NCBI RefSeq assembly: GCF_031143425.1
Contig: NC_090448.1
Location: 331,960,177-332,024,176, forward strand
Origin: Pleurodeles waltl
Taxonomy: Eukaryota > Chordata > Amphibia > Caudata > Salamandridae
Length of the DNA stretch: 64,000 nucleotides
Reading direction: 5' to 3'
Made by a program: the position numbers and the translations under genes
In this document: one piece after another, positions 44,413 through 57,040 of the stretch
Numbering within the stretch: the first letter of the stretch is position 1
Layout: each line of letters opens with the position of its first letter
The notes under the pieces: model-generated
Database searches by the model: none
Seen by the model: the letters and a program-made list of their open reading frames with translations, nothing else
Told to the model about the DNA's origin: nothing

Positions 44413-45814
44413 TGTTCACGTGTTAAATAATAGTTCCAGCAATATCTAAAGACTTAGGCTTTATATATTGCAGTAACTTACGATGCCACTGTAAACTGCT
44501 GCTTATTCCTGTGCTCAGTGGTTACAACAATGAACATTGTACGACCAGCTTCCATTCTGTGCCCGAGGTGAGGTTGCTTTAAGTGTCACTTACATTCAGC
44601 ACCCTGAGGGGCGCTTCCAGAATGTAGTCTGCCATGATTAAAGGCTGCAGTGGTGATAGAACAATTTTCAGAGTGGGGGTGCTGGCCTCAATTTTGTGTG
44701 ACTGACTAAAACCATAGAGATTGTGAAAAATAGAAACACCAATTTGCAACAGCCTACACCCGTTTAGCCTGAAAGTGGTAAAAGTGTAGTATGTAGCTGG
44801 CAGTGGATTTGGGGCACACTTTTAAAAATATAAGTTCTACCGATAAAACTATAAAGCAGACAAGGAAACGTGTGGAAACTGGGCTTGATTCACACTGCAG
44901 AATTACCAAAAAGTGCTTCATTTGTTCTTTCATAACTGCTGCTATGTTTTATTTTCAAATATTTCTACAGTTTATTTGCAGGTATTTACATTTTATTAGG
45001 TTAACAATGTGTTTACATCCTACAGCCTTAGTTTTCACACTCCCAACACAGCAAGGTTGTTGCACACTTCATCACATTACAAAATCCTCTCATTTTGGTG
45101 ACACTTCTGCCAATGCCGACCATTGATTTGCCAACACTAAAACTAGGGATCCTATCCTACCTTTTCAATGGAATCCCGTGTTGAATATACAGGTATATTA
45201 CTTGTAAAGGTAGATGCAATGCTTGTATGAAGGTATATCAATAAATAAGGAAATCTGTGTAGTGCTCAGCATTGTTATCTGAAAGTCTGATATGAACGTC
45301 TGTGGTTATAGTGAATAAGCAGGTACCTACATCATAATCATAAGAAATCTCTTTATTGATGTCATAACTACACTTTCACAATTGCCTTAATGACCTTCTT
45401 GCTTTCTCGAATTTTCTTTAAAATGCACCATTTGCCCACTGTTTTTTCAAAAAATATATTGAGGGAGATTCCCCCCGACCCCCTCCCTTAACATAATTGG
45501 GCTCACTCGTGACACGTCACTCATCCCGAACTTTTACACCCCACCACTTTGAAATGTCACCAGCCGCCACTGCCTTGGAATACGAAAAACATGCATTGAT
45601 TGATGCATGTTTTGTTTTAAGTTGCACGTGGTTAATTGCTGTAACTGCAGAACTTAGAATGAGCTCATGTATACCAGTGAGAAAAGTAGAATGGCAACCC
45701 GAAGCGTTACTAGAGGTTGCTAAGTGGTTAGGGAGGACAGCTTCCTGGTACAGCAGACATGCGTCATTGGAAAACGTTAACAGTATTGTATTTTATTTTT
45801 TTAAACATACTTAC

Positions 45815-45858
45815 TAGGGAGGGTGATCACGTCGGTAAATTTCCCATAACCTCCAATA
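45815..45858 (-). CDS. PLB1: PLB1-like exon d
   Basis: A 44-bp exon bounded by CAG and GTAAGT. Its first base completes Ser (AG+T) from exon c and it ends with one spare base. Encodes IGGYGKFTDVITLP, matching the SIGGD...TLPN segment of PLB1 repeats. Confidence 0.85.
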
Positions 45859-48800
45859 CTGGTGAAAAGAAATTAAAACAATGCTATTATTACACTTTCA
45901 TACTAAGACGTAGAGTAGCTCTGTGTACATTATTGAATGAAACTTGATTCTTTGCTTGTTATTTCCTGCTGCAATGCCTATTTGTGATTACATCCTGAAT
46001 CCCTTCTATAAAAAAAATGGCAGTGTGTTGTTCAGATTAGTGCTAGTCTTTTCTAGAATGGAGGCTGCTCTTCTGTTTTTGCGATGCTAAGCATCCCACC
46101 CCCCTCTACATAACCTCTCATGCTAGACGGTATCTGGCAAGAATGTTCTAGGGAACATTTATACTTTATGTGATAATATAAATATTTTTTTGATGATGTG
46201 TGTTTTCAGTATTATTGAAAGTTACAGGGCATGTAACGTTTTGTAACGTTTCCTTTGTTTTACTCAAAACATTATTTCATGTTCAACACCTAATTTAATT
46301 GAGTTTTCAAGTACTGTAATGTGGTTGCAATGTGATGCCTTAATATACATTTTTTTTTTTTTTTTTTAAATGAATGAAAAGTTACCAATAAATTTGACAA
46401 GAACAAAAATTACTTCAGATATGCAGTCAATGCTAGGTGGCCTATATTTTCGGAATATCTGTTTGGTGGTCCTGCTTATGAACCTGTAGTATTACCAACA
46501 TCATCAGCATCATCATCTTACCTCCAGGATAGGTGACGATATTCATAGGGCACTTCTAGGACGGTCGAAGCGTTTGCACCAACTGCTGTCTGGAAATAAA
46601 TCTCTTAAGTTGAGAAGCACCATAGTCTCTATCAGAGCACAAATTACAAGTCACCAACGTCACTGCCAATGCCTGAAATAACTCTTGCCCCCCCCTTTTA
46701 CGATGGACACAACTGGCTTGATGGCCACAGACCTCCTTACGGGAATAGCTTTTAGCCCTCCATAAGATATGATCAACCTGATCCAAGAAAAATAACTGCA
46801 GACCTGATTGTTCCAGCCCTCTTCTGGCCTGTTTCCAAAATCCTTTCCTGAGCAAAGTCAAGGAAAGGTAGAGATAATACAGCTTTATGAGTATGTGGCA
46901 CTAAGCCACGTTTTCTTTGACTACTAATAGAGACTGACTGGGGAGAGGCATCTAACCAGCACTTCCGTACATGAAAGAAGAGTTCCTCTTTGACTTGTGC
47001 ACAGCTTATGATGTCATTGGACATACAATACATCTGAAGGGGTTGTGAGGCAAAGGGTGTATCTGAGCAGCTCTCCCCTCTATGAAAGAAATCCCACTTC
47101 TTTAAAATGACTGCATAATTGAGCTCAAGAACACCCTTGTCCTGGCATCCATTGAGTAATGTACAAGATCTGCTCTGGTCTACCCAAGATATTCATTGCT
47201 TGGATGAAACATCTCCAGAAAGAAGCAGCCAGAATGTACTTGCTGATGTACTTTGTCATTCAACTCACACAACTGGTTGCTAACCTCTCGTTTCACATAT
47301 CTAGTTGTACCTTCTAACCATAAGTGTTACTGAGACTTATCACCAAGTGCTGTACTAAACACAATAAATAAACAAATACAGTTCAACTGTTATACAGTCA
47401 GGAGCCACCTTCCAAACACAACAGAAACAAGGAATATACACTGAAATGTCAGCCCACCGTAAATCAGCTATTACTGCCTACTTGAAACAAAACATGTACA
47501 AGACAAGAGAAACATATTTAGAAAATAATTATTACATACCAGAATGAAGCTACATCAAAGCTAATTTATGCTGATCATTCCATTTTTTACTATCATAATT
47601 GTTTACCCTAGATGACCCTGTATTAGTTACAATTCTATGAAAATATCAATGTTTTCACCCTACACACCACTTGATGCAATGCATCTCTCAGTCCTTAATT
47701 TGAGCCGGTGGTTACAGGTAGGGCCCAATGGCACTCATTTTTGGGGCCTGATATTTATTTTCTCCTCATCAGAGCTTCACAAAGAGAACAGAAACGTGGG
47801 AAAGAAGGGGGAAGAGAAAGACAGAAAAAATATTGGCAAAGGGAGAAAGCAGGGATGAAAAAGGGTGCAAGAGAGTGATAAAGGGTCGGAGAGTGTCTTG
47901 TGATGGATGAAAGAGGTGTAAGGTAGATAAACTGAAGACAAAGCATTTTTGATATTTGGCACACCTGCGGGTCGGCAGCACCAGCCACACGTTTCTGAAC
48001 ACATTTTTTGTCCCTGGCGCTCATTCGTTTACAAATTAAGCACTCTACTTTACAAGGGATCTACATAACAAGTCTGCAAACTGTAGCTAGCTGTTACCCG
48101 AAAGAGACCCTCACTTGTGACCCCTCTGACTGCAGTGATTTTAAGGTGCAGCATGTATATTTGACATGGCCCCAATCAATCTTTTTGAATAAGTGCTTCA
48201 TTTAGAATATTGAGGACCAGTTGCTGCCACACGACAGCCTCACCTTGACCACTGATTTTTCCCCCCACGCATCTCAGGTCTCCATTAAAATAGATGATTG
48301 GGAGGAAAAATATTGAGGGATATTTCTGCCAAAGCACTGGTGGACATGCTGGCATAGTTTTCCAAAGAAATACCCCTAAAGCTGGGGTTTGACTTAAAAA
48401 GAAAACTAATTAACCTAATGCAGTGGGACATTTTTCTGAGGCTGCCATTTAGTACAGGGAGGACCACACATTAAAACCTGCGTGGAAGCGGATTTGGAGA
48501 CATCTGCCCTCTGATGCCTTGTACGGAGGCAGTTGTCCTGCCAAGGGAGCTTTCCTGATGACAATCCAATGGGCGTGTTAGTCTAACCTGTAAATATGGT
48601 GGGAAACTGAGAGGTGGGTGTGAGGAAATGGCCAGTTTTTTAGATTTCCCATTACTCTACACCTATAAATAAAGACCCAAAATGGCCACGGAGCTGCATG
48701 ATTGCAAAATTTAAAAAAAAAACACAATACCTTCAATAACTTGCGAATACATTAAGATCTGTCCATTCCAAGCTTCAACTCTGAAATGTTGCTAATCATT

Positions 48801-50191
48801 ATGATCGTGAATTTCTGCATTGTTTAGAAAGTTCCTTTGCTCACGACGTATGCTACTTTCAAAACCGAAACGTTTTAACTGATATACTCATTTTAGCTGC
48901 AAATTATATAACAAGACACTCAAAGAAACACCTTTTAAGTTACTTTGAAAAAAGATAGGTGACAACTTACGGTAAGGGAGTCTCCAAGAGCAGCAACTAT
49001 CTTGATGTCAGCCGCTTTGACTTTATCAACTGAAAGATAAATGGAATAATGAGAGGATTTAAAGGTAAAACCTGTAAATTAATGTAAATTAAAAACTCCA
49101 GTGTTAGGAACTATGGGCCATATGTAGGAAAGCGTTTTCCCATAGACACAGAATGGGTAAAATCCTTTGGTATACCTGGCCCTATCTTCTTACATGTCGT
49201 ACATATTTGTAGGATTTATGTGCTGAGCCTTCCTTTCACAGAACCTGACCCCAGAAACATGCTGGCCCTGAGGGTAATTTGCTACTTATAATGTAGGTTT
49301 AACTCCCTGTAGAACTAAGTTCGAGTCTTCCACCCGACGTTTGTCGGTTTGTCAACTTCGCCTACAGGCCAAGTATGTAGGGAAACAAGTTTTGCAAGGG
49401 AAAAGTCTTTTGCAGTCGAATCCTTCTGCTGAAAGCCACTTGCAGAATTCACTGGAACAAATGCGTTTCTAGTTTTCTTCCATAATTTGCTTTTTTGAAC
49501 CTTTACTAACTGTATGACGTCCATGTAAATTTGAAACAAATCCTTCACAAATTTGCTGTGGACAAACCTTTGCAACCTTGCACTCCCCTGGTAATACTTT
49601 TAGCACATTTATTGTTGACTTACATAGAAATATTTAATGTAAGAAACGTCAGCAACATTTCGGACGCTCCTACCCACTCAATAAACATTGGAATTCTTCT
49701 ACTGGATAGGTGCCTCTGCGAATACATCTTCAATATACAGCGCTGTTCTGTCAGAATGGATATTCAACAGCAAATATAAAGCTGTTTGAGATATGCTCAC
49801 ATTCATTTCATTTTAACCTGAACAGCTTTCAGATGCTCTTCAAAATGTAGCAATCACCCATATCTTTCCAGCAAACCTTTGCTCCTCTTCTACAAATTAG
49901 TAACTAATGATGTCCTGGAGCCCATAAAATTTGTGGTATACTAATTTCATCTGCTTCATTGATCCAAACACTACTCAAGTGACACATAAGACATTTCTTT
50001 GGTAACACTCATTGTTTTGGAAATGACTCAAGCAATGAAACGTCAAACCTTCCAGCCACTAACTATTCCACTTTACCTTCACCAATAAGACGGAACATAC
50101 CTGAAGTGGGGACTGTTGGAGAGGGAGACATGTCGGGACAGACAAAGGGTGGATGCAGTTTAGCATGGCTTCCAGCTTTTTCAGGAAATTC
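45815..50191 (-). CDS. PLB1: Phospholipase B1-like gene, four internal exons (partial)
   Basis: Four minus-strand exons (50191-50101, 49029-48971, 46588-46521, 45858-45815) each have an AG acceptor and GT donor, and every junction keeps phase, giving 87 continuous codons. The peptide runs VCPDMSPSPTVPTS, then AADIKIVAALGDSLTTAVGA, VPYEYRHLSWS and IGGYGKFTDVITLP. This is the opening of a GDSL lipase repeat as in PLB1, a brush-border phospholipase/lipase with several such repeats. The GDSL nucleophile Ser is present; the later GNDLC and His blocks lie outside. Small exons separated by 0.7-2.4 kb introns suit a large vertebrate genome. The next exon downstream should start in phase 1. A PLB1 paralogue is possible. 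No stop or frameshift is seen, so it looks functional. Confidence 0.87.
46350..46367. repeat. Poly(T) tract in PLB1-like intron
   Basis: Eighteen consecutive T on the plus strand, preceded by ATACA and followed by AAATGAATGAA. It could be the tail of a minus-strand retroelement, but no body was recognised. Confidence 0.8.
46521..46588 (-). CDS. PLB1: PLB1-like exon c
   Basis: A 68-bp exon bounded by TTATTTCCAG and GTAAGA. It starts in phase 0 and leaves two bases. Encodes TAVGANASTVLEVPYEYRHL and SW; the YRxLSWS motif follows GDSLT in PLB1 repeats. Confidence 0.88.
48971..49029 (-). CDS. PLB1: PLB1-like exon b (GDSL nucleophile block)
   Basis: A 59-bp exon bounded by TTATCTTTCAG and GTAAGT. 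Read with the one base carried from exon a it encodes VDKVKAADIKIVAALGDSLT. GDS carries the catalytic serine of the SGNH/GDSL hydrolase fold. Confidence 0.9.
50101..50191 (-). CDS. PLB1: PLB1-like exon a (linker before the GDSL repeat)
   Basis: A 91-bp exon, phase 0 at the start and phase 1 at the end, bounded by TTTTACCACTGCAG and GTATGT. It encodes the inter-repeat linker, including HPPFVCPDMSPSPTVPTS; a Cys-Pro followed by VPTSV is characteristic of PLB1 just before a lipase repeat. Confidence 0.85.
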
Positions 50192-53100
50192 CTGCAGTGG
50201 TAAAACAGATATTTTGTTTTTTAAGAGTCTTTGAATAAAAAATAAAAAAAAAAACATTTATCCTGGCGAGGTATTAATTTTATGCTGCCTATAACTGTAT
50301 CTTGTCTACATGTTTAACTACCGCCTTATGTAGTTTATTCTACCAAACATCACAAGGCCAGATGAGGAAGTTGCGTAAATTTTCATATTAGAAGTGTCAC
50401 TATAACTAAGGGTGCTTTAAAGGGATATATGAGATGGGGATTTCTATGCCTTAATTTTAGCTTTTGCTACCACGCCAAAATATTGCCAAAAATTTTGCTT
50501 TCTGCAAAACTTGGAGATGGGAATAAACAAACATTTCCCTGAAAAGCCAGGTAGAAATGAACTCCAGGTGAAGTCAACACTATTGTAGAGCACTGCACTA
50601 GATCTGCTCCTTAACAGAAACTAACTTTAAAAACTTAACTTCCATGTCACTAGGATCAGGGTTGTCAAGATCTGGTTTCATTATGTGAGCTCGGGTATTG
50701 CAACACTTTTTGCATGAGTGTTATTTTCAGAAGTATGAGATGGTTTATCAACAGTCACCAGACCTTTTATACATTTATGAGCCCTTTCTTGGAGCATGTC
50801 CATAGGATCGATAACAACATATTGAGCTGAAAGCATTTGAGCGCTCTTTTGGCCTGATCTTCCATACACCCTAGTGAGTGAGTGAACCCTACAAAAAATT
50901 ACTTTCACTTTGAAAGTCTTCATCTTCCTTTTGCAACCTCCTAGGGAGCAAGCAGAAAAGAAAAACATTCCAGGACCTGCATCTGTTCAAAGAACTACTG
51001 AAAAGTTTGTAGTGAAAAAGGCACTATGATAATCTACAGCCCTTGTCACTATGAAACTTGCTCAACTGCCCAATGCGTGGTGATTCAGAGTATTGAGTTT
51101 TATGCAGACAGGCCACATGCAGGAAATGTTAACTGGGAATTCACATTAAATATCCAGCTGGCAATTAAATATGTTTTATACACTCAGCAGCTTGCTTGCA
51201 TTCAAACATGCTAAGCTCAAACAAATATGAACACCACTGCATGTTATCAACAGTAGTGTAAAGCAGGGCCCTGCAGCCGCCGCCGTGTGGGGGGACATGG
51301 ACTAGAGAGCGCCCCTCAAGTGCCCGTGCAACGATCTAGCAAAATAAAGAACAGCAGCTGTTGCTGCAGCATGTAGAAAGCCTGCTCTGTGCGAGGTGTT
51401 TGGCGGTTTGCTAAACGAAACACAGTTGCACCATTTATTGATTTATTGTTTGAGTGAGAAAATCAAGGGGAAAGGTGCGAGAGAGAAGGGATGAACCAAG
51501 GAGAGTGGACACAATGAAGAGTCCAGAGAGGCACAAACTATAACCAGAATTTGTGATACAATCCTCTATCTGCAGCCAAAGATGAACATGTTGCCATTTA
51601 GCATCCTAATTTAAATCTGCCATGCTAATTCCAGTAGAATACCTCTTTCACCACCTTACCATCAGAGTTACTGCCTGGCTACCACAAAAGAAATAAACTA
51701 AAAGGGTTTACCCAAACATATCAACAGCGTCCACTTTTAACAATTAGTTTTTTTGTTTTTCACATTTCCCCAGCAGCTTTTCAAAACAATAAAGTTAATG
51801 ATGCTGTCATTTAAGCTCCACACCTTCAAGGTCAGTTTCGGGAGAAGACAACTCACCTCCTTAGGATTTCATTGGAGCAAAATCTACTTTCCTTTCAGAC
51901 AACGGTGCACATGTGACCTGGAAAAATGTTGTCCTTCACGGTGCAAGACAGTCAATTGAAAAGTGGGCTGATTGATTGCCCCTTGCTGTGTACTCTGGTG
52001 GATGGAAGTGAAAATGTGAACTAAAACGTAAAAGGCCGCTGGAAGAAGAGGGCTGACTGACAGTCCCTCTGTGTATGTATCTATATATTTGTTTGTGATT
52101 TTATTAGGGTCGAGCCTGCATCGCATGCGCTTGCGCATGTGTTCCGCTTGTGAGACGCTTTAGGAGTTTGAAAAGGGCTCAGAGCCCCATCCATGTCATG
52201 TCAATGTCTGTCATTGGTTTGTGGGCTTGCCCTTTTAAAATCTGCATGCTTTCATTAATGGAAGGCACGCATACGTCATGCCTTTTCCGGTGGTTAGCCC
52301 TCCTCGAGCGCAGCGATCAAGTAATGAAAACATGCAAGGCTCGCTGTTTCCCGTCAAATGTGTGGACTACTTTTTATCTTTTGTTCACAGCGCGATCTCG
52401 CTTGGCAGAAGTCGAGCGCTTTGCATAACATCGACCCTGTTACATAGTTAGTTGCACTTTTGCCGGTTACATAGATATTTGCACTTTTGCCCATAGGTTT
52501 AACTACGAATGAACTATAGCAGCGCGATCGTGCTGTTTTTCTCCATTCAATGTGGCAAGAAAAATCTGGTTGGGAGTTTACAACTGCTAATAGCTATAAC
52601 TCGGAGAAATGCGAGACCCTATTGCATTGCACATGCTTGTTTAAACATGGGGGGTGCGGAGTGCCTCTAAGCCGGACCTAATAAGTGTTCCAAAAGTAGT
52701 AAAGTGAGATTCCAGTGCTGGCAGAGGGTAGAGCAGGGATAATTGCAGAGATCGACTCGCCCAATTGCTCCCTTGTCACGCGGTTTAGAAAGCTCACAGC
52801 AAATTAGACTGATGGCACAGGCTATGCTCAGCTGATAACCCTGGAGAGTTCCTTACCACAGATAATACCAGCTAAAAACTATCACATAGAGAACAACGGC
52901 CCGGTAAACATGTGAATGTGATATAACAGCCCCTAACTATAATTTCTCCTTAATATGCCATTATTTCACTTTGACAGTCTCTCTCTCCAACCAAATCCCA
53001 CACAACACCAACACTTTCTTCCTCCCCGTGGAAGTTTGTCCTCTGCCGAAAGGGCCGTGCATTCACCATCTTGCTACTGCTTTTAACAGGGAAAGTTGGA

Positions 53101-56093
53101 GACGCCCCTCTTGATATTAATGTCACCCCACCGGTAAGCTAAACGTGGTCAGTTGGTCTGAGCATTTTTACCTTTGTTGCCCCAATGTGCACCCGTGTCC
53201 ATGGGAAAGAGACAACGCTTCTTTTACCTGTTGCAGCCCCACTTGTGTAGATTTCACTGCCCCGCAGAGAAGAACAGCTTCTACCCACTCCCCTGTTAAC
53301 TCTCCTTTTGCCCTTCCCCAAATATACCTTAATTACAGTTCGACTGATTTAGTTCATTGGTGTCTACAGATGGCTTTTATTTATGAGTGTAAACCTTTGG
53401 TTCATTAGTGTGTGTTTTATTTGTCATTATAGTTAGGAAATATTATTTTAATAAGGTCCGGGCGTGCTATCCCAGATACTATTAAATCAAATAAAACAAC
53501 ACCTTCGTCCAAACACATATTTTAGAGGACAGGTTCAGTAGTGAGCAGTGTAGCTCCTGATAGCACAGGTGTGGTTAGGATGCTGCATTCCAGCGTTTAT
53601 TACTCCGCTGTAAATTCCACATCACTGGCTCGTCGCAAATGATTTACACGGAATCCTAAGGCCTAAGGCACAAATGAGTAGCTGAGCACGAAGGATGCTG
53701 CCCCACCTCCCCCAGCTAAGTGCACTGCTCTTGGGTACCACAGACCCACAAAAAGACCGATGTGCCCCCGAGTGAAGCAACAACCGCCCAACCTGGGCTA
53801 AACTGTTCATTAGGGCAGCTCAGGCAGATTTGTAACAACATTTAAAGCACTTTTGAGTGTCAATTCCTGCTGCACATAGTTGGACAAGGAGAAGAGTGCT
53901 TTAAGTACATCGATCTCTAGTAATAGTCAATGTTTGTAGACAGCACTGGGAGCTGCCCTGCCCCCTTCCTCCTCCAGAGCTGGATTCCCAAGTAGCTGCA
54001 GTGCAATGCTGGAAGGAGACGGCAGCAGAGACAGATGACAGAGTAATACCGTTCCCTTCCTGCCACTCAAGCTTTCTAATCAAAATAAAACCAAAAAGTG
54101 GGAAACACATATTTGTACCAGGGGCCTATATTTCAGTAGAGCTTGAGCCAGCTCTGGCATTGCCATAAAATAGATCGCCTGCTGTTTGCTCAGAATGTGC
54201 ACATCGCATGCAGTCCCCCACTTGTAAACACTCCACTTGTCACCAAGTACAAGTTGAGCCCGTAATCATGACGATGCTTATGAAAAAGCAGAAAGCGAAA
54301 CATGGATCTACTGATCTACTACTGATGCTATTATTCATTATACGTTTTGGGACCCTGAAGAGAAATTCCAAATTGACATAGCCATTAGCAGCCACTGTCA
54401 CATGTTTACATTGTTTGAGTTTTGAATCACGGATACTATTACCACATATGGCACACCTTCTGTTTCCCTGCACACAGACCCATGGGGAAGCATCAGGAAA
54501 GCAGAGGATTTCCAAAGACAAATGAATAATGTTAATGTCTCCTGTCTCTCGCAGCACTCCCAGTTCTTGCCCCGCCCACTCCTGCTGCAGGGAGAGGTCA
54601 CAGGCGACGCGTGTGTAAACAAAATAAAGAGAGTCTTAATTGAAAACACGTCCTTCAGCAATCGTGAAAAGAAAAATACAATGTTTACAAGCCTATTTAT
54701 GGGGGAAGCTTGAAGCAGTGACCCAGAGGCTGCTTTCCTCAGTCTGTAGAAGGCACTGGGCGATTAAGTGAACTCACTGCGAACTGCAGCACCAGCAGGA
54801 ATCAAAGAAAAAAGTAGTCCCACAAAACACCAGATGAACAGACAGAGCGCAAGGATATAGTAGCTGACTGGTGCTCCGTAGGAGGGACAAAGAGGAAGCA
54901 TCCACCACTAGCAAGCAAGGATTTTTAAAGGACACTGAAACAAACAATTGAAAGCAGTGGGGGGAGATTAAGCTCAGAAGAAGTATAAGTATACTAAATT
55001 ATACACAAGGTCTTACGCTTCTGCTCAACCTAAAAAGTTAAGTAAATGAGCAAGAGGGGGCTGCATGAAGGAGAGAGATACAGAGTGAATGCAAAGTTAC
55101 AAAGAGAAAGGTGAGTGAAGTAGCTGGATGTGAGCACAGGAGAGAGAAGGGAAGAAAAAGAGATTGATACCAGAGAGAGAATAGACAACCAGATAGAGAC
55201 ACATGCAGGTTATTAGAGCACCATTGAAAAACAGATACATAATGGGAAACCAAAACAGGAGAAATCGAGAGAGGGCGAGTGAGAGGGTAGAAAGAGACAG
55301 GTGGGACAAAGAGGAGGGATAGAGGAAGTGAAAGAGTGTAAATTGAAATGGACATACAGCCCTCAGGTTCTGATTATGATTGCCCCAGAAGTGAATTTGG
55401 TAATTATTGCACCCAATAGTGTCCAACATCCCTGGAATTGGATTTATCAAGTGCAATAAATAGCACCCAAAAAGCACCTACGAAGAGTTTACCCCAGCTC
55501 TGGGGAATAAAAGACACAAAATACTATATGAATAGGTAGGCTATGGGGAACTAGACTGGTTGGGATATGGTCTAGGGCCCTTTCCTCATCCTTTCAAGAA
55601 AGGCCCAAAGCTTTCATTACCCCACTGGTTATCAGTGGACAACAATAGCATCTCTAGCCTGATAAACTTTGAACAATTTAAACCCTCTTGGTTGTGTTGA
55701 TAATATATTATGATCTTAATGATCATCTGACCAGAGAAGCCAGTGAAACTAAGTCACAAAAATTGATATGTCCATGAGGCATGAAACTGTGCCATCAATA
55801 TTCAATGATTACAAAAACGATTCTGTGTCATAGATGTACATCCCCAAATGAAAGGTTAGCACCAGTTTCATAAAGACACTGATTTCCACACATTCAGAGA
55901 AGCGTATTGTAGTGCCTGGATGCATGCTCCCAGCTACATTTGCTGTCACACTGTCTCTCATGCTGGCTCTTTATTGTTCTATTTCTCTCAGTCACGGACT
56001 TTCCATTCAGTACCTGGTATCTGTACAAGGACATGTGCTTTTGGATGCCTTGCATATAGTTTTCCCACCATTCGCCATTTGATCCTGAAAAAT
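50192..56093. other. Probable PLB1-like upstream intron, no exon recognised
   Basis: I searched the minus strand for a phase-0-ending exon with PLB1 features and found none that convinces. Local features: a 26-27 bp tandem duplication at 52439-52492 (GTTACATAG...TTTGCACTTTTGCC twice), a CpG-richer block at 52110-52440, and a purine-rich tract at 55050-55340. Confidence 0.5.
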
Positions 56094-56130
56094 GAGGGAG
56101 GGAGGGAGAGAGAGAGAGAGGGAGAGTGAG
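56094..56130. repeat. (GGGA)n/(GA)n microsatellite
   Basis: Purine-only run of GGGA followed by GA repeats and GGGAGAG. Confidence 0.9.
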
Positions 56131-56769
56131 AGGTGTTCAAGTCAAATAAGGTACATGTTGAAAAGTAAAGACACTTGCATAGCCTTGGCACATCACTTTG
56201 TGGACAGGTAAAGATATTACAAGGCCTCTGCAATTTAAGTAGGCATGCCCTCAAAAGTAGCAGAATATTGTATGGAACAGAGCAAGCACTGAGTGCAGTC
56301 TGCTGGCTTTCCTCACAGCAGCAGGTGACATCCCAACACATGGTTTCTGGGACTTGTAGTCCCACTGGCAGTCCCCACACACCACAGCAGCCAATGCCCC
56401 TCAAGGGACATCTGGTTTAGAAAACAGCTACTCCCCAATGGCAGAGCCAGACGGTAATGAGTACAGCAGATAAACTGTTGTTTCACTCTGAGTATGTCTA
56501 TATGGCTCCTTAATTTGGTGTGAGTGACATGACCAAAAAAATGGCATTTGGTTCTTGTAATACCTTTTTAGCCAGTGTCCATGACGGCATCTATACTCTA
56601 TTTCAGTAAACATCTCTAACATAATCTCAATGGAAATATATTTTTACTGCATTTTGATGTAGAGTTCATTAAAGAAGTGGTTCTTCAACTTGCTGAAGTT
56701 TGAGAAGCTTTAGAGTGGTCTTGGTGGGTACATGGACATTGTACCACATCCTAGGTGCATAGATGGAAA

Positions 56770-57040
56770 ATGTCTACAGACTAGTTTTGTCTTTTTTATC
56801 CCTAGTCTCCAGTCTGAGTGTGTCCTGACTGTAAGTGTTTGAGAACTGCCAGAGAGAGACGGTGAGCTTGTCTGCAAGATAAGCAAGGGTGTTGGTCAAG
56901 ATGGCTTTGTAAAAGATGCGGTTGGGTTGGAAAATGGTGCAGGCTGGCCAGGGAAGCCAATGGAGTTCCACCAGGATAAGGGTGATGTGATCATATTTCT
57001 TCAGGTCATGGACGAGCTGCGCTCTGGGGATTTAGGGTGC
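56770..57040 (-). mobile_element. Degenerate LINE ORF2 C-terminal fragment
   Basis: The minus strand encodes YDHITLILVELHWLPWPACT and then LAYLADKLTVSL and DTLRLETRD. The order LHWLP, a YK.IL helix and a LR-rich segment resembles the same C-terminal region seen intact at 12597-13180, so this is an older L2/CR1-like scrap. No 3' tail was identified. Confidence 0.55.

Larger units (their letters stand above)
41714..45814. other. Probable PLB1-like intron sequence
   Basis: No exon was recognised downstream (in the minus sense) of the exon ending at 45815. The stretch holds an AT microsatellite, a 0.25 kb duplicated segment, and a dispersed repeat, each listed separately. The next PLB1 exon, which must begin in phase 1, was not found here. 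Confidence 0.5.

Noticed and set aside
44590..44630. Phase-compatible candidate for the next PLB1 exon (reading YILEAPLRVLN)
   Set aside because: The peptide does not match the expected NIL..FNP-type segment and the acceptor lacks a pyrimidine tract.
46556..47033. Overlapping minus-strand open frames of 86-101 codons
   Set aside because: They lie partly over PLB1-like exon c and its upstream intron, in frames other than the coding one or beyond its acceptor, and show no domain.
56014..56084. Possible minus-strand exon with acceptor CATTTTTCAG and a frame reading SNGEWWENYMQGIQKHM
   Set aside because: The donor (GTACTG) is weak, the reading is not recognisable as PLB1, and the pyrimidine tract is a GA/CT microsatellite; kept only as a candidate for RNA-seq checking.
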